Of a DNA stretch of 64,000 bases, positions 1 to 10,700 are shown piece after piece. Under the pieces are notes generated by a model. It ran no database searches and was not told where the DNA came from. It saw nothing but the letters and a program-made list of their open reading frames with translations. Numbering within the stretch: the first letter of the stretch is position 1; the number at the start of each line of letters is the position of its first letter. Source of the stretch: Haemonchus contortus (taxonomy: Eukaryota; Nematoda; Chromadorea; Rhabditida; Trichostrongylidae); NCBI GenBank assembly GCA_000469685.2, contig LS997564.1, forward strand, positions 36,412,151 to 36,476,150, in the 5' to 3' direction. The translations under genes were made by a program, and so were the position numbers.

Positions 1-950
1 CTATGTAGGCCAAGAACTTCGCCACAGCACGACACTGACACTGCCCACATCTCCTACCGCCAGTAGAAACATCGGTCCTGCCTCAGTTGTGCAATATTGC
101 CTTACATTACATTTTTTGCCTAATTCTATCAAAAAGTACAGAGTAAACGTAACAATGACTCATTCAAAACACAGAGTTGCCTTCTTTTTTTTATCAGAGA
201 CAATGGGTTGCACTTTTGTCGCCTAAAAAAATCGTCGAATTCAATAATGGCGAGGAAAACAGCATTGGGTGACGAGTGCACTTGAAAACAGATGATGGGT
301 GAGTCATAGGAAATCGTTCAACCCATTTCTCTGCACTCACAGCGGGAACCCGGAATCGATAGAAAGTTATAAAGTACAGTAGCAAAATGGCTTGCTCGGC
401 TGCTAATGATATTGTTGAGGGTATAGAAACAGTGCTGAGCGGGACTCCACCTAGAATGGTAGGGCTCTTCTTGGTAAGTCTACGGCGAAGAAAAGGCAAC
501 TTAGTTTATATCTCTGCAAAGAGGTAGACTATCGATACTCTTAGAAACTTCCCGAGTGGGAACTGAAGAAGTGCCCGTGGTCATGGTGCCTAGCAACAAA
601 AACCCGCCTGCTCCCATGGAATTTGGATATGCTCATATATCTCATATATCTGTTCAGTTAGCTTACTAACTACCAAGGTTTCGCGGTGATCAAAATAGAA
701 TTCAAGAAAGGAAATAAAAGAGTAATGGTAGGAAAAGAGGTAAAGAATAGGACGAAATCAGATGAAAACCTTTTTTCATGAGAACAGACCACCGGCTTCA
801 CTAAACACACAGACGTCACTCCGTGACACATTTGCGTCGCTCAGTTGTGCAATATTGCTTCATGTCTGGAAATTAATTCTTTTTCTTTTTTCAAGACGAA
901 AGTCAAACAACGACGAGACTTGGATCAGGAACCAATAGAGTATTTAGAGA
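1..950. other. Unassigned DNA, no gene recognised
   Basis: Only short reading frames without recognisable domains are seen; the longest, about 100 codons on the minus strand at 194-499, has no family resemblance and no visible splice context. I see no RNA gene or repeat structure here. Confidence 0.4.
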
Positions 951-958
951 CTAAGCGG

Positions 959-1115
959 TCCAAGAAGGACTTCGCCGAAGCCAAGGTGACGGCAGAAGAT
1001 GCCGTAGATAGAATGAAATGGAGACGGCTGACAAGAACAGCGAACCCTGCGACGGCGCGGGAATAACGCTAGGGAGAAGAAGAAGAAAGAGGAGAAGAAG
1101 AAGAAGAAGAAGGGC
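959..1115 (+). mobile_element. 3' end of an RTE-type LINE
   Basis: The last ~35 codons before the TAA at 1064-1066 read as the typical C-terminus of nematode RTE-like non-LTR retrotransposons, including the segments AEDAVDRMKWRRLTRTA and NPATARE. The stop is followed by a GAA/GAAGAA-rich tract (about 1077-1112), the kind of simple-repeat tail that RTE elements end in. Upstream of about 950 the similarity stops, so this is a 5'-truncated copy, which is usual for target-primed insertion. The family assignment comes from remembered C-terminal motifs, not from a search. Confidence 0.6.
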
Positions 1116-3230
1116 TCGATCCGCTGCCACTAGATAACGATTCATAGCTTGTTGTCCCGCGCGGTGAAATGCTGAGTGTAACCACTGCTAACATAACAAC
1201 TCCGCTTCACTGCTCTATATATGATAAACGAGTGGAGTCACTTGTGGGTGGATGGAATCCACGCGCCGTTATGGACGCTGTGTTCATTTCCCTGATTTTA
1301 AATATAATTGAGGACAACTTGTGGCGATTACCAGAGCTCACGGTAAAATAATGAGCTAGGTTCTCAAATTATATGAAGAATATGATTGTCACCATCTACC
1401 TCATATCCTTCAAAGTTCGGAAATTGTGGAAAAACTTGCTCGGAAATGCAAAGACGGCAAATGGCGCCAAAGTTTCCTAGCCATCGATATCTATCAGTCT
1501 CCTAGCGGAATTTTGAGCCCTCGTTCTCCACATTTCTGAAAAAATCATTTCCATACAATGCCCAATTTTATCTATGCTACATAACACAGAAGAAACGCCA
1601 AAATCTCATAAGGCGGTTATAATGCTTTGAATGAAATTTTCGAGGGTGATGTCCCGCCTTCACACAGATAGCACCGCCCAGTTCTTCTACGAGTGGCTGA
1701 TGACACACACCGCCCCTTCCCCAAAAACTCGTACAATCTAAGAAACCAACTAGGTATCTATTTCAGAGTTTTCAACAGATTCTTTTGATTTCTATTCCAC
1801 TACATATCCTCTAACGACAGCTCCGCATATATTTTTTGTCTACATCAGATTATCGTACTCAGTGCTTGCAAATGTGCAGAGTTTTACAAAGAATGTAGAC
1901 AAACCGGGAAGTCCATAAAGTGATCGACATAGTTTTTCTTTCCAAGAATCGCATCACAATTAAAGCAGAAACGGGTATTGCACATTGAGCAAAGTATGAT
2001 ATGACATCCAGACTACCTCTGAAGTTAACATTCATTAGATACGATCATACTATATCAAAGCTCCTAATGGAAAGAAGGCACGTCGAGCAATGTGGGCAGA
2101 TCACAAAGGAGATTCAGAAGGAACATAACGACATCAAAAAGGAGGAAGAGGAGGAGAAAAAAGAAGTAAAGAAAGATGAAGAAAAGACGGACGAAGAGAA
2201 GGGTGAGGAAAATAAAGACGAGAAGAAGGATTAAAAGAAGGATGAAGAGAAAAAGGACGAGAAGGCAATACAGTCACTGATGACGTTCTAGTTCGATGGC
2301 CATCTTGAGAATCATATAAATGATGTGCATGAGTAAATTGTTTAAGTTCATACTGATCATCGCCTATGATGGAGATCTCAATGGTCCAACTTCTACATAA
2401 AATGACCAACAAAACGTGGATAGTTTTTCATGGAACCTTATCGTATTTCTATTGTTTGAGAGTTTTTCTGCAACCTCTCTGCTTTGCCATGTTTTCGAAT
2501 ATCTATGTACGCTCAACTATGGGGTACAACGCAACCATGTAAACCGATGGTACACACAGTTAGTCAATTTTTCCCTAAAACCATCAAGCTCCAATGGAAA
2601 TGTTAATGCCTTCCCTTTAAATGTAGTCAGGAAGGATGTAATTATTGCACCAATTTGGTCCCGAGAAAAGCAATTCATCCTGGTAAAACGCCTAGGAAGA
2701 GCGTGTCCACGAGGTTTTTAGTTTTCTCTACTTCAAGGAATAACGAATGTTTCTGGAATGAATTTTCAAGTCATTTTATTTCTAAGTTCACTAAACTTTC
2801 AAATATTTATAGCTCGATGACTATCTCAATACTTTCCGATAAAAATCTTACTTGTATTGGAATATGGCACTGTGGATATCTTCTACTGTGCCCATAGATC
2901 CAAGCGTAGGTAGAGGCGTCGTCTTTTTTGAAAATTTTCTCCATTTCGGCCGAAATCTCATGACTACGGTGTTAATAGTGCAGATGAGATTAATAACCGA
3001 GTACAGATTTCCGCAAAAACAGAAGAGAAAATCTCGGAATACATCGACATTTCCTCCTACTCGAAAAAGGAGGATTTTCAAAAACCCTATCCCAAATATT
3101 TCAGAAAACGGCGGTTCAGACAGTCCTCCATCAAACTTTGGTAGGAAGAGTCCATTATTTTTGCTACAAACACAGAAGTAAAAAAATATTCAAAAGGATA
3201 AAGATGAAGTCTTTGGGTTTTAATCAATCC
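1116..3230. other. Unassigned DNA with a Lys/Glu-coding purine-rich tract
   Basis: No gene is recognised. A purine-rich stretch at about 2130-2265 encodes Lys/Glu repeats on the plus strand (frame 2001-2234) and is best explained as simple sequence. The rest shows no domain, no clear exon series and no repeat that recurs in the window. Confidence 0.4.
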
Positions 3231-3234
3231 TATC

Positions 3235-3450
3235 TAAGGGATGCGCCCTCGCAATAAGACTTCCATTCAGGATCGTAGTAGTGTATTGGACGCGTGTGTG
3301 GATTGTACTATGGGTTGCGGTTGCCGATCTACAAATCAGTGTTGTACAGACCCGGGAAGAAGGGAAAGTCCAGTTGACTTAGGCGGATATCGATCCGGGA
3401 CTCCAACCCATAACCATGCGTTCAAAATTGTGTGCCTTTTACCAAGACAC
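3235..3450 (-). repeat. tRNA-derived SINE copy 1
   Basis: Reverse-strand copy of the dispersed SINE best seen at 35797-36075. Shared blocks are the segment around the B box (plus-strand GATATCGATCCGGGACTCC is the reverse of the box region), a nearby GGCGGATATCGATCC block, and the CTTCCATTCAGGATCGTAG block that marks the body. It is diverged. Confidence 0.6.
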
Positions 3451-4810
3451 TACCTCTGCTCTCTCAAAAAAATGAGCTCATTCACTGATGCGGCAATCCA
3501 CAGAAGTACTACTTTAGTTTTTTCCCAATTACCCACAATACCAGAGATGGTATTCCAGTTCCCCTTTCACCATTTATGTTGAAAACAACTGATAAAAAAA
3601 GCTAGATTTTTAGGTGCCACGAATTAAGGGAGATACATCTGACGCCGCGAGTGAGAGTTTGCGATTAACGGTTCAAATGCAACGAAGACCACCCATTTAT
3701 GAAGTGTATAGGAGCTGCTCATTATATCGGAATGTTTACGATCATGTAGATCATGGTAAAGAGCGTAGCCGATAAAGATTCATCTTGACAATCCGCCCTA
3801 TTGACGGATTCGATATGTTCAGCTCCGTGACCATCCTCTCATAAATCTTTCAAGATTTCAACTTGCTTGCGAGCGGACCACTCGTGCGATCCTGCCCCGA
3901 AAACTCTATCTTTTTCCCCCTTCGGGATTGTCTACGATTGATTCTGCTTCATTGCATCGTTTTTGGACTTCTGTGCAGTGCAATGTAATCAAAAAGGCTA
4001 ATGAAGTAAAATAAATTAATATTTTCTTGTCTCAGAAGATTCTGAAGTTCGGCGCTGTAGTTCCAGGTCATCTTGCATATCCCAACACAACAGAAATGTA
4101 TGAAGTGCTTGCTCGAATGGTGATAGAGGGCGAGTTTTACCTTCAAAGCTGCAGCAGCTTTTTGCATTTACGGATTTGCATAGCAATACTTACGGTTTTC
4201 AAGTTGAGAGCGAATATGTGTGTCTCACGAGACAACGACCAAATGCATAGCACTATGACAGCTCTTTTCCAACGGTTCCTTTGCAACATAGTCCACATGA
4301 ACAACATATGAGTCAAGGATTTATTCTGACAACACAACTCATATTGGATTTTTATAGAATATTTGGTTGACCGTCGCACATTGTGAAAACGACTCCGACG
4401 AGGTCCGTCTCCTTCTTTCCTTTCTTTATGAACTTTTCGAGCTGTAATGAGTTCCATAATACGTGGGTGCGTCTCCATGGCATTGGAGGGTAGAATAAAT
4501 CCACAGTTGAAAGTTAATCCAAAAATGCATAATACTAGTGCATTAGCGCATGATCCCCCATTTGAAGTACTCATCCTCGTCGAGAGCGACAGTCATGACA
4601 ATGCAATCAACTCGCGAGGGAATGTTCCGGATTGGGGAAAAATTGAACTGCAAGGAACCCGTTCTCTCCGTTAACGGAAAGCTTGGCCACCTCACGCTTG
4701 CTTGTTTTGAAAACAACAAATCCCCCGGTATTGGTGAGCTTTTTTCGTTTATGGAAGGAAGTCGAACTTTTTCCGAAAGAATAGAACCTTGACATCGCTG
4801 TTGCCTTCAG

Positions 4811-5416
4811 TCATTTACAGTGCATCGGACTCCCCTCCAACTGTGAAAGCGATTCAATCCATAAATACAAACATCTGTACCTGTTTACAGTCAGCATCGA
4901 GGACTTTGTATGCCATACCGAACTTATGACCGATTTTCGCCGTTCTTCCATCAATCATGTCATGGTGGTACTTGAATCCATGTCTGTGCGCATGCTGTTC
5001 AACCTGAATGTAGGTTTGTCACAAAGTCCTTCGCTCCTGGGGAAAGGCCATGAATGATCTGCGAAGGCGACGGTGTTCTGTTTTTCATGGTTATAACATT
5101 TCTTACCCCTTGTCTGAATGCTCTCTCGAAGATTGGGTTCAATGCCTCATTGAATTTCAGGTTGGTCTCGACGAGAACGTGTGCTTCTTCGACCCCGCGC
5201 TTGGTTTTATTGCCACCAGAAGCACCAGAGCCTGACCCCGAAGTCGAATTCGACGGTTTACATGCCTGAATCGGTAGAAATCTTCAAAGGAAATTTTCCT
5301 GTTAACTGAAGTTGCTTATTTGAACTACTCAGAATAGAAAACAGCGAAATTTTCACGAACAAAAAACATACCAGTGAAAAAGCTAGAAAGCTCAGAAAAA
5401 TCACAACACGAAGCAT
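4811..5416 (-). CDS. Small secreted protein, copy 1 (4 exons)
   Basis: Predicted exons (minus): 5416-5372, 5265-5107, 5003-4881, 4840-4811; all introns are GT-AG and phase 0, giving 118 residues. Exon 1 encodes a hydrophobic signal peptide (MLRVVIFLSFLAFSL). The mature part starts near ACKPSNSTSGSGSG, a low-complexity Ser/Gly/Asn segment with an N-glycosylation sequon (NST), then KRG, an amphipathic region (FNEALNPIFERAF), a His-rich stretch (EQHAHRHGFKYHH), and a tail with two cysteines (ADCKQLEGSPMHCK). No family is recognised; a secreted role is inferred from the leader. The gene is divergent to copy 2, with about 1046 bp between start codons. A conserved TATA-like block lies about 40-50 bases upstream (reverse of CCAATAAAAGGGACTG, 5448-5463). 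The structure is inferred from all four copies agreeing. Confidence 0.65.
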
Positions 5417-6462
5417 AGTCAACTGATGTGCTGACTCGCGACCTTCATCAGTCCCTTTTATTGGCTACGAGAATCGATTTCTGAATAACTTCCTAACAAT
5501 GGAATGTTTGAAAAAGGGTATCAAAAAGAGATTATAGGAAAGAGACTGCTACAAAAACATCCTCCAGTAGTTTTTGGTGCCATTTGTTAGATTTTTTCAG
5601 ATTAGAGTGAAAAGGCAAACATATGAAAAAATAATTGAAGCCTTTTGAATAAAGGGCCCATTGTGCCTGTAAGGAAAAAACCACATTTCTCTAACTTCCC
5701 TCTGGATTTATTTTTTGAGAGCTGGACTTTGAATGGGTCTGGCTATGATTGATAGTGTAGACTAATTTCATAATAGTGTTTTCATAATGTCGCTTATATT
5801 TTTATACTACCCTTCTTCATTATACTGTTGCTTCTTCAGCGAAGTGGAGTTGGTTTTCTTCCTCGTTCTATTGCACAACACCACGTAGTTTCACTGTGTC
5901 TAGAAATAAAAAAATAAATAAATAAAATGCAGGAACCCTACTGAATTCACTTATGAAAAGGTGTATGTGTATGGTAATGAGATCGTAGATGTGAGTGAAA
6001 AATGGTGGTAACAATTGGTAAGGCATGGCAGAAGGCTTCGGAAACACCATACAGAAGACGTTTCAGAGCATCCCCATGGATGGCTATGCTTTGTCGATGC
6101 GTTGATTGATAGGGAGCTTTATTGTATATCCAGTAGCCCAACTTCAGGAAAGGTGTGCTTGAGTTAGTTTAGTCAGTTGCGGCTCCTTTCACATAACTCG
6201 ACGGGCAAACCTCACTTATTCCAATTATTTGCTCATATGTTTGCCCTTCTGCTTTGTTCAAAAGACTAGGATTTGGGCGCTAGTGGGTGATATTTTCTCT
6301 TTAATTTCTCTACCATCTACTATTTTTGTTGACCTTTTTCAAGCGCTTCATGAAAATGCATTGCAAAGATTCACGAAAAAAGGTGATGAAAAAACCCGAA
6401 ATCGATCCTCGTAGCCAATAAAAGGGACTGGTGAAGGTCACAAGTCAGCACATTAGTTCACT
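5417..6462. promoter_or_regulatory. Bidirectional intergenic region, copies 1/2
   Basis: Head-to-head spacer between secreted-protein copies 1 and 2. Both ends carry the same proximal block, GTAGCCAATAAAAGGGACTG, ending about 30 bases before each ATG (6413-6430 plus; 5448-5467 minus). It contains a CCAAT-like and a TATA-like element. A second shared block (GGCAAACATATG with AATAATTG) lies further out on both sides. The middle, 5650-6215, is unique to the pair and recurs at about 13100-13660. Promoter function is inferred. Confidence 0.5.
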
Positions 6463-7075
6463 ATGCTTCGTGTGGTGATTTTTCTGAGCCTTCTAGCTTT
6501 TTCACTGGTATGTTTTTTGTTCGTGAAAATTTCGCTGTTTTTTATTCTGAGTAGTTTAAATAAGCAACTTCAGCTAACAGGGAAATTTCTTCTGAAGATT
6601 TCTACCGATTCAGGCATGTAAACCGTCGAATTCGACTTCGGGGTCAGGCTCTGGTGCTTCTGGTGGCAATAAAACCAAGCGCGGGGTCGAAGAAGCACAC
6701 GTTCTCGTCGAGACCAACCTGAAATTCAATGAGGCATTGAACCCAATCTTCGAGAGAGCATTCAGACAAGGGGTAAGAAATGTTATAACCATGAAAAACA
6801 GAACAACCTCTTCTTTCGCTTTCGCAGATCATTCATTGCCTTTTCCCAGGAGCGAAGGACTTTGTGACAAACCTACATTCAGGTTGAACAGCATGCGCAC
6901 AGACATGGATTCAAGTACCACCATGACATGATTGATGGAAGAACGGCGAAAATCGGTCATAAGTTCGGTATGGCATACAAAGTCCTCGATGCTGACTGTA
7001 AACAGGTACAGATGTTTGTATTTATGGATTGAATCGCTTTCACAGTTGGAGGGGAGTCCGATGCACTGTAAATGA
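6463..7075 (+). CDS. Small secreted protein, copy 2 (4 exons)
   Basis: Predicted exons: 6463-6507, 6614-6772, 6883-7005, 7046-7075; 15+53+41+9 codons, 118 residues, ending KQLEGSPMHCK. The signal peptide differs from copies 1 and 4 by one residue (FLSLLAF instead of FLSFLAF), as in copy 3. The third exon uses the acceptor in CTACATTCAG before GTTGAACAG. An alternative acceptor 33 bases upstream would give an immediate in-frame stop, which argues for the one chosen. It has the same introns, sequon and His-rich region as copy 1. Its promoter faces that of copy 1. No known family. Confidence 0.65.
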
Positions 7076-8126
7076 CTGAAGGCAACAGCGATGTCAAGGT
7101 TCCATTCTTTCGGAAAAGGTGCGGCTTTCCATAAACGAAAAAAGCTCACCAATACCGGGGGATTTGTTGTTTTCAAAACAAGCAAGCGTGAGGTGGCCAA
7201 GCTTTCCGTTAGCGGAGAGAACGGGTTCCTTGCAGTTCAATTCTTCCCCAATCCGGAACATTCCCTCGCGAGTTGATTGCATTGTCATGACTGTCGCTCT
7301 CGACGAGGATGAGTACTTCAAATTAGGGGATCATGCGCTAGTGCGCTAGTATTATGCCTTTTTGGATTAACTTTCAACTGTGGATTTATTCTACCCTCCA
7401 ACGTCATGAAGACGTACCCGCCTATTATGGAACTCATTACAGCTCGAAAAGTTCATAAAGAAAGGAAAGAAGGAGACGGACCTCGTCGGAGTCGTTTTCA
7501 CAATGTGCGACGGTCAACCAAATATTCTATAAAAATCCAATATGAGTTGCGTTGTAAGAATAAATCCTTGACTCATATGTTGTTCATGTGGACTATGTTG
7601 TGCAAAGGAACCGTTGGGAAAAGAGCTGTCATAGTGCTATGCATTTGGTCGTTGTCTCGTGAGACACACATATTCGCTCTCAACTTGAAAACCGTAAGTA
7701 TAGCTATAAAAATCCGTAAATGCAAAAAGCTGCTACAGAATTGAAGGTAAAACCCGCCTTCTATCACCATACAAGCAAACATGAAGTTAGGCATACGTTT
7801 CGGCTGTGTTTGGATATACAGGGTGTCCCAAAACTACGGCGCCAAACTTCAAAATCTTTTAAGACGGAAGAATGTCAATTCATGTCACTCCATTAGTTTT
7901 TGGGATTGCATAGGACTGTGCAGAAGTCCAAAAACGATACAGACAAGAAGAATCAATCACATACAAACCCGAAAGGAGCCGATAGGATAAGGTTTTCAGA
8001 GCAGGATTATACGAGAACCCATTAGCCTGCCACTTGTAATCTTGAAAGATCCACGGGATGATCGCGGAGCTCGACATATCGAACTCCTCAATAAACGGGT
8101 CTTTGCCATGACCTTTGTGAGTAACA
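7076..8126. other. 3' part of the palindrome unit, no confirmed gene
   Basis: This 1-kb tail of the unit recurs at 3890-4810 and 11175-12238 and, shortened, at 14505-15382. It has open frames of 60-140 codons on both strands. Indels between copies (an 8-bp insertion near 12145 and 14597, and single or two-base gaps near 7605 and 4270) break every frame in at least one copy, so I do not call a second gene. A GT donor-like site (ACCGTAAGTAT, 7697) is conserved. A block starting CAGGGTGTCCCAAAAC at 7820 resembles a DNA-transposon terminus. Confidence 0.45.
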
Positions 8127-8128
8127 TA

Positions 8129-8638
8129 CAGTAGCGCTCAAAAGTATTCGGCCAAATGCTTCTTTAGTCGTGATTTCAGTCGTAGCTCCTTTCCTACAGG
8201 ATCTAATCATGCGAAATTCCATTATGTGTAGCATGGGTGTATGGTGAATATTTACCACTATTAACCTTCAATCTGATCATGTTCCAAACATCCCAAAGAG
8301 CTTGAAATCAAAGCTAAGTGGAAATGCAGACATAGATGCTTCTAGGATTTCATCCCTTCTTGCCATGTCCAAAGTGTACGAGCATTTTGTCGAACATAGT
8401 AGAGGAGAAAAACACACATAAGGTGCGAATAACTGCAGACGTCACAAACTTGCTTTCGGCGTAGTCTACAAACGCCTTCCCCTTAGTTGTGTGGACATTG
8501 CTGCTTTGCAGTCAAATAGTGTTGGTTCAATGTGAAATATGCTTCAGTTGAACATATCAAAATTTCATGTGATTTGCTCCACTGAGAAAAAAGATACGGC
8601 CGAAGAACTGCTCGGCCGAATACTTTTGAACGCTAATG
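8129..8638. mobile_element. Tc1/mariner-type MITE with TA duplication
   Basis: 510 bp bounded by ~25-bp terminal inverted repeats (left starts CAGTAGCGCTCAAAAGTATT, right ends ATACTTTTGAACGCTAATG, three mismatches) and flanked by TA at 8127-8128 and 8639-8640. There is no coding capacity. The equivalent point in the right palindrome arm (near 11175-11182) reads straight through TAACATAATCG with a single TA: the uninterrupted target. Parts of the same family occur at 51095-51240 and 52795-53150. Confidence 0.9.
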
Positions 8639-8948
8639 TAATCGTAAACACTGCGACATTCATCAGCAGTCCTCTACTCACTTCATAAATGGGAGGTTTT
8701 CACTGCGTTTGAAGCGCCATTCGCAGACGTCGGAGGTATCTCCCTTAAGTCGTGGCACCCTAACATCTAGCTTTTTTCACTGGACCAAGTTTCGCGACAG
8801 AGTGAGTTCTCACATCGGTCACTTGAAGGTCTGCTTCTGTCAGCGCCAGCAGAAGACCTTTGTCTATGTCTGCCTCATAAACTGCAGGAACGAAAAGTTG
8901 TAGACCTCTGTACACATGTGTTCTGTCATAGACACTGTCAGGTCATGT

Positions 8949-9200
8949 CTTACACCAATTGGGCTACGCACGCTAACGCGTGCATTACATGTCGACGATC
9001 GCTTATCTACGATGAAGTCATTCAGCGGAGTGTTGGACTGTCAGAATAAGATAGAATTATTAGTGGTTGATCATAGCTCCGTCCACCTCAGTGCAGACTC
9101 TTCCCACTATAAAAACTTGACCACCCTTCTTTTATCTGCTCCTAACCATTTTCTTCGCATTCTAGGAAGTTATTGAAGAGATGAACTTTTGGTCCTAGCC
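8949..9200. other. Palindrome spacer, start
   Basis: Unique spacer sequence. The block around GGGCTACGCACGCTAACGCG (8965-8984), itself partly self-complementary, recurs in reverse near 48915-48960 next to another satellite array. That indicates a shared repeat family. Confidence 0.4.
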
Positions 9201-9560
9201 CCGCTCTCCTGTGCCAGCTCCGCCCACTTCGAGGACTTAACCACATTCGTTCCAATACCTGTGACCACTTTTTTTCCATGTCTATAACGGTTCTGAACAA
9301 TGTTGTTGAATTTTCATCCAGACTCCGCCCAATTTGTTGCCAATCCCGCCCACTTCGAGGATTTGGCCACATTTGTTCCATTATCTCCAACCACTTTCCC
9401 CTGCGTTCTAGAACGTTTATTAACAAAGTTATGAAATTTTAATCCAAACCCCGCCCACTTTAGTGCCAACCCTGCCCACTTCGAAAATTTGACCACATTT
9501 GTTCCATTACCTTTAACCACTTTTTCTAGCAATCTAGAACGTTTCTCAACAAAGTTAAAA
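9060..9560. repeat. Tandem satellite, ~126-bp period
   Basis: Three clear and one weaker monomer share CGCCCACTTCGAGGA, GACCACATTTGTTCCATTA and TCTAGAACGTT. The CCCACTTCGA block recurs at 9223, 9350 and 9475, giving a period of about 125-127 bp. A related array lies at 17640-18630 and 48040-48620. Confidence 0.75.
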
Positions 9561-9719
9561 TCATTTTCGAAACAAAGCTTTCATCTCTACGCCCATCGTG
9601 GATGAAGCTCCGCTAAGCTCACATATGCTCTGTTACACTTATCCTATGCTCAACCCATTCCAAACTTGACCCGGCTTTTCCAGGTATTTCTTCAAGATAT
9701 ATCGAATTTCCGAGCAATC

Positions 9720-9752
9720 AAACAAACAGACAAACAGACAGACAGACAGACG
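9720..9752. repeat. ACAG/ACAA microsatellite
   Basis: Short tandem run of (A)CAGACAGAC repeats directly before GTGTGCGTCTATATATAATAAGG. It marks the end of the satellite block. Confidence 0.7.
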
Positions 9753-9789
9753 TGTGCGTCTATATATAATAAGGATATATCATAGATAA

Positions 9790-10400
9790 CACCAGCAGCC
9801 CTTCAGCCACGGTAGAATTGAAAAAGTGAAAAGTGCCGAAAATGCTCCATCTGACACTCCAGTTTCAGTTTTAAACATGTCCTTCACAGTTTTAAGGGAT
9901 GACCTTCCTACGAGTACGTGGTCTATTTCTGGTTCTTCACCTCCACTGTTGTAGGTTGCCTTTCAACGTGACCGTTAAGATCGCCCGCTACTGTGAGGTA
10001 GTCCCCCTACGGAACTGACCGGATGGCCTCGTCAAGGCTCAGATAGAGCTCATCCTTTTCGACGACAGGGCAGCCGACCTGTGGGTATACACGAATATTA
10101 TTGTCCAGTACCCCTCCTTCGTGTATGTCCTCACAGCCATGATTCGACTGCTGATCCTGTTGACGGCGGATACAGAGTCCTTAAGGGAGTTCGCCACAGC
10201 TATGGCCACGCCATGTCTTCTCTGCTGTAGGAAAGCTTGACACCCTCTCCGACTTTTCTGGCCTTTGATCCTTACCAGCGAGTCTCCTGAAAGCATAGGA
10301 CTTGGATGTTCATGTGCTTCACCAGATCAGCGACCTCTCGAGACATCCCAGTAGGCGATCCCACGTTCAGAGTCCCAATTCAAACTGACTTTTTTGGCCG
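9790..10400 (-). pseudogene. RTE LINE endonuclease fragment
   Basis: On the minus strand, reading down from about 10390, fragments match the apurinic-endonuclease domain of RTE non-LTR retrotransposons: LNVGSPTG then a CFQET motif, a GVAIAVANSLKDSVSAV stretch, a WTIIFVY stretch and the catalytic AGDLNGHV (about 9950-9995). These pieces lie in different frames and are separated by stops. One longer piece is open at 10039-10296. The element is truncated before any reverse-transcriptase domain. Its order and strand fit a LINE running leftward inside the palindrome spacer. Confidence 0.75.
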
Positions 10401-10611
10401 AGGTCGTTCACTTCTCGGTAGCCCTCGCGTACTGTCCACAGGACTCGGGTGGGGGTCCTGCGCGCCACTTTCGGGTGACGTCCTAGCTTTATCTTTGATT
10501 GCTTTTGGGACTTTAGACATTATTTTTGTAACAGGGATTCTCCATCGGCCGGCCTGTCAACCTGGGCCCGACGCTAGTACCGATACCATTTTTGCAAGTT
10601 TGCAAGACATG

Positions 10612-10700
10612 GATTTGCCTCGGCAGGGATCGAATTTGCACTCTTTCTGAGTGCAGACGTGAGCCTACACTCTTATCCACTTGGCTACCAAAGACAACCA
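10612..10700 (-). repeat. tRNA-like sequence upstream of the RTE fragment
   Basis: The minus strand has an A-box-like block (TAGCCAAGTGGATAAG) and a B-box-like block (ATTCGATCCC) at tRNA-like spacing. The anticodon arm would have a 6-bp stem with an 8-base loop and the T stem does not pair well, so this is a tRNA pseudogene or a tRNA-derived promoter head rather than a working tRNA. Confidence 0.45.

Larger units (their letters stand above)
3597..8948. repeat. Left arm of large nested palindrome
   Basis: This arm recurs in reverse complement at about 10830-15382. It contains two inverted units (3597-~5650 and ~6215-8775) facing each other, each starting or ending at the same boundary block (AGCTAGATTTTTAGGTGCC at 3597 and its reverse near 8760). 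Each unit carries one copy of a small secreted-protein gene. Beyond 8775 the arm similarity continues to about 8948. The arm differs from its partner by the 510-bp MITE at 8129-8638, by small indels and by scattered substitutions. Boundaries were placed by eye. Confidence 0.85.

Noticed and set aside
2001..2412. Lys/Glu-rich frame as a gene
   Set aside because: Composition follows a purine-rich simple repeat; there is no conserved domain or splice context.
4143..4574. 143-codon minus-strand frame downstream of secreted-protein copy 1, and its counterparts
   Set aside because: Indels of 1, 2 and 8 bp among the four copies break each frame in at least one copy; open frames occur on both strands with no domain.
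7091..7276. 61-codon frame starting MSRFHSFGKG as a second gene in the unit
   Set aside because: Present in units 1 and 2 but shifted by the 8-bp insertion in units 3 and 4; likely 3' untranslated or spacer sequence.
10612..10700. Functional tRNA gene
   Set aside because: The anticodon loop has eight bases and the T stem does not pair.
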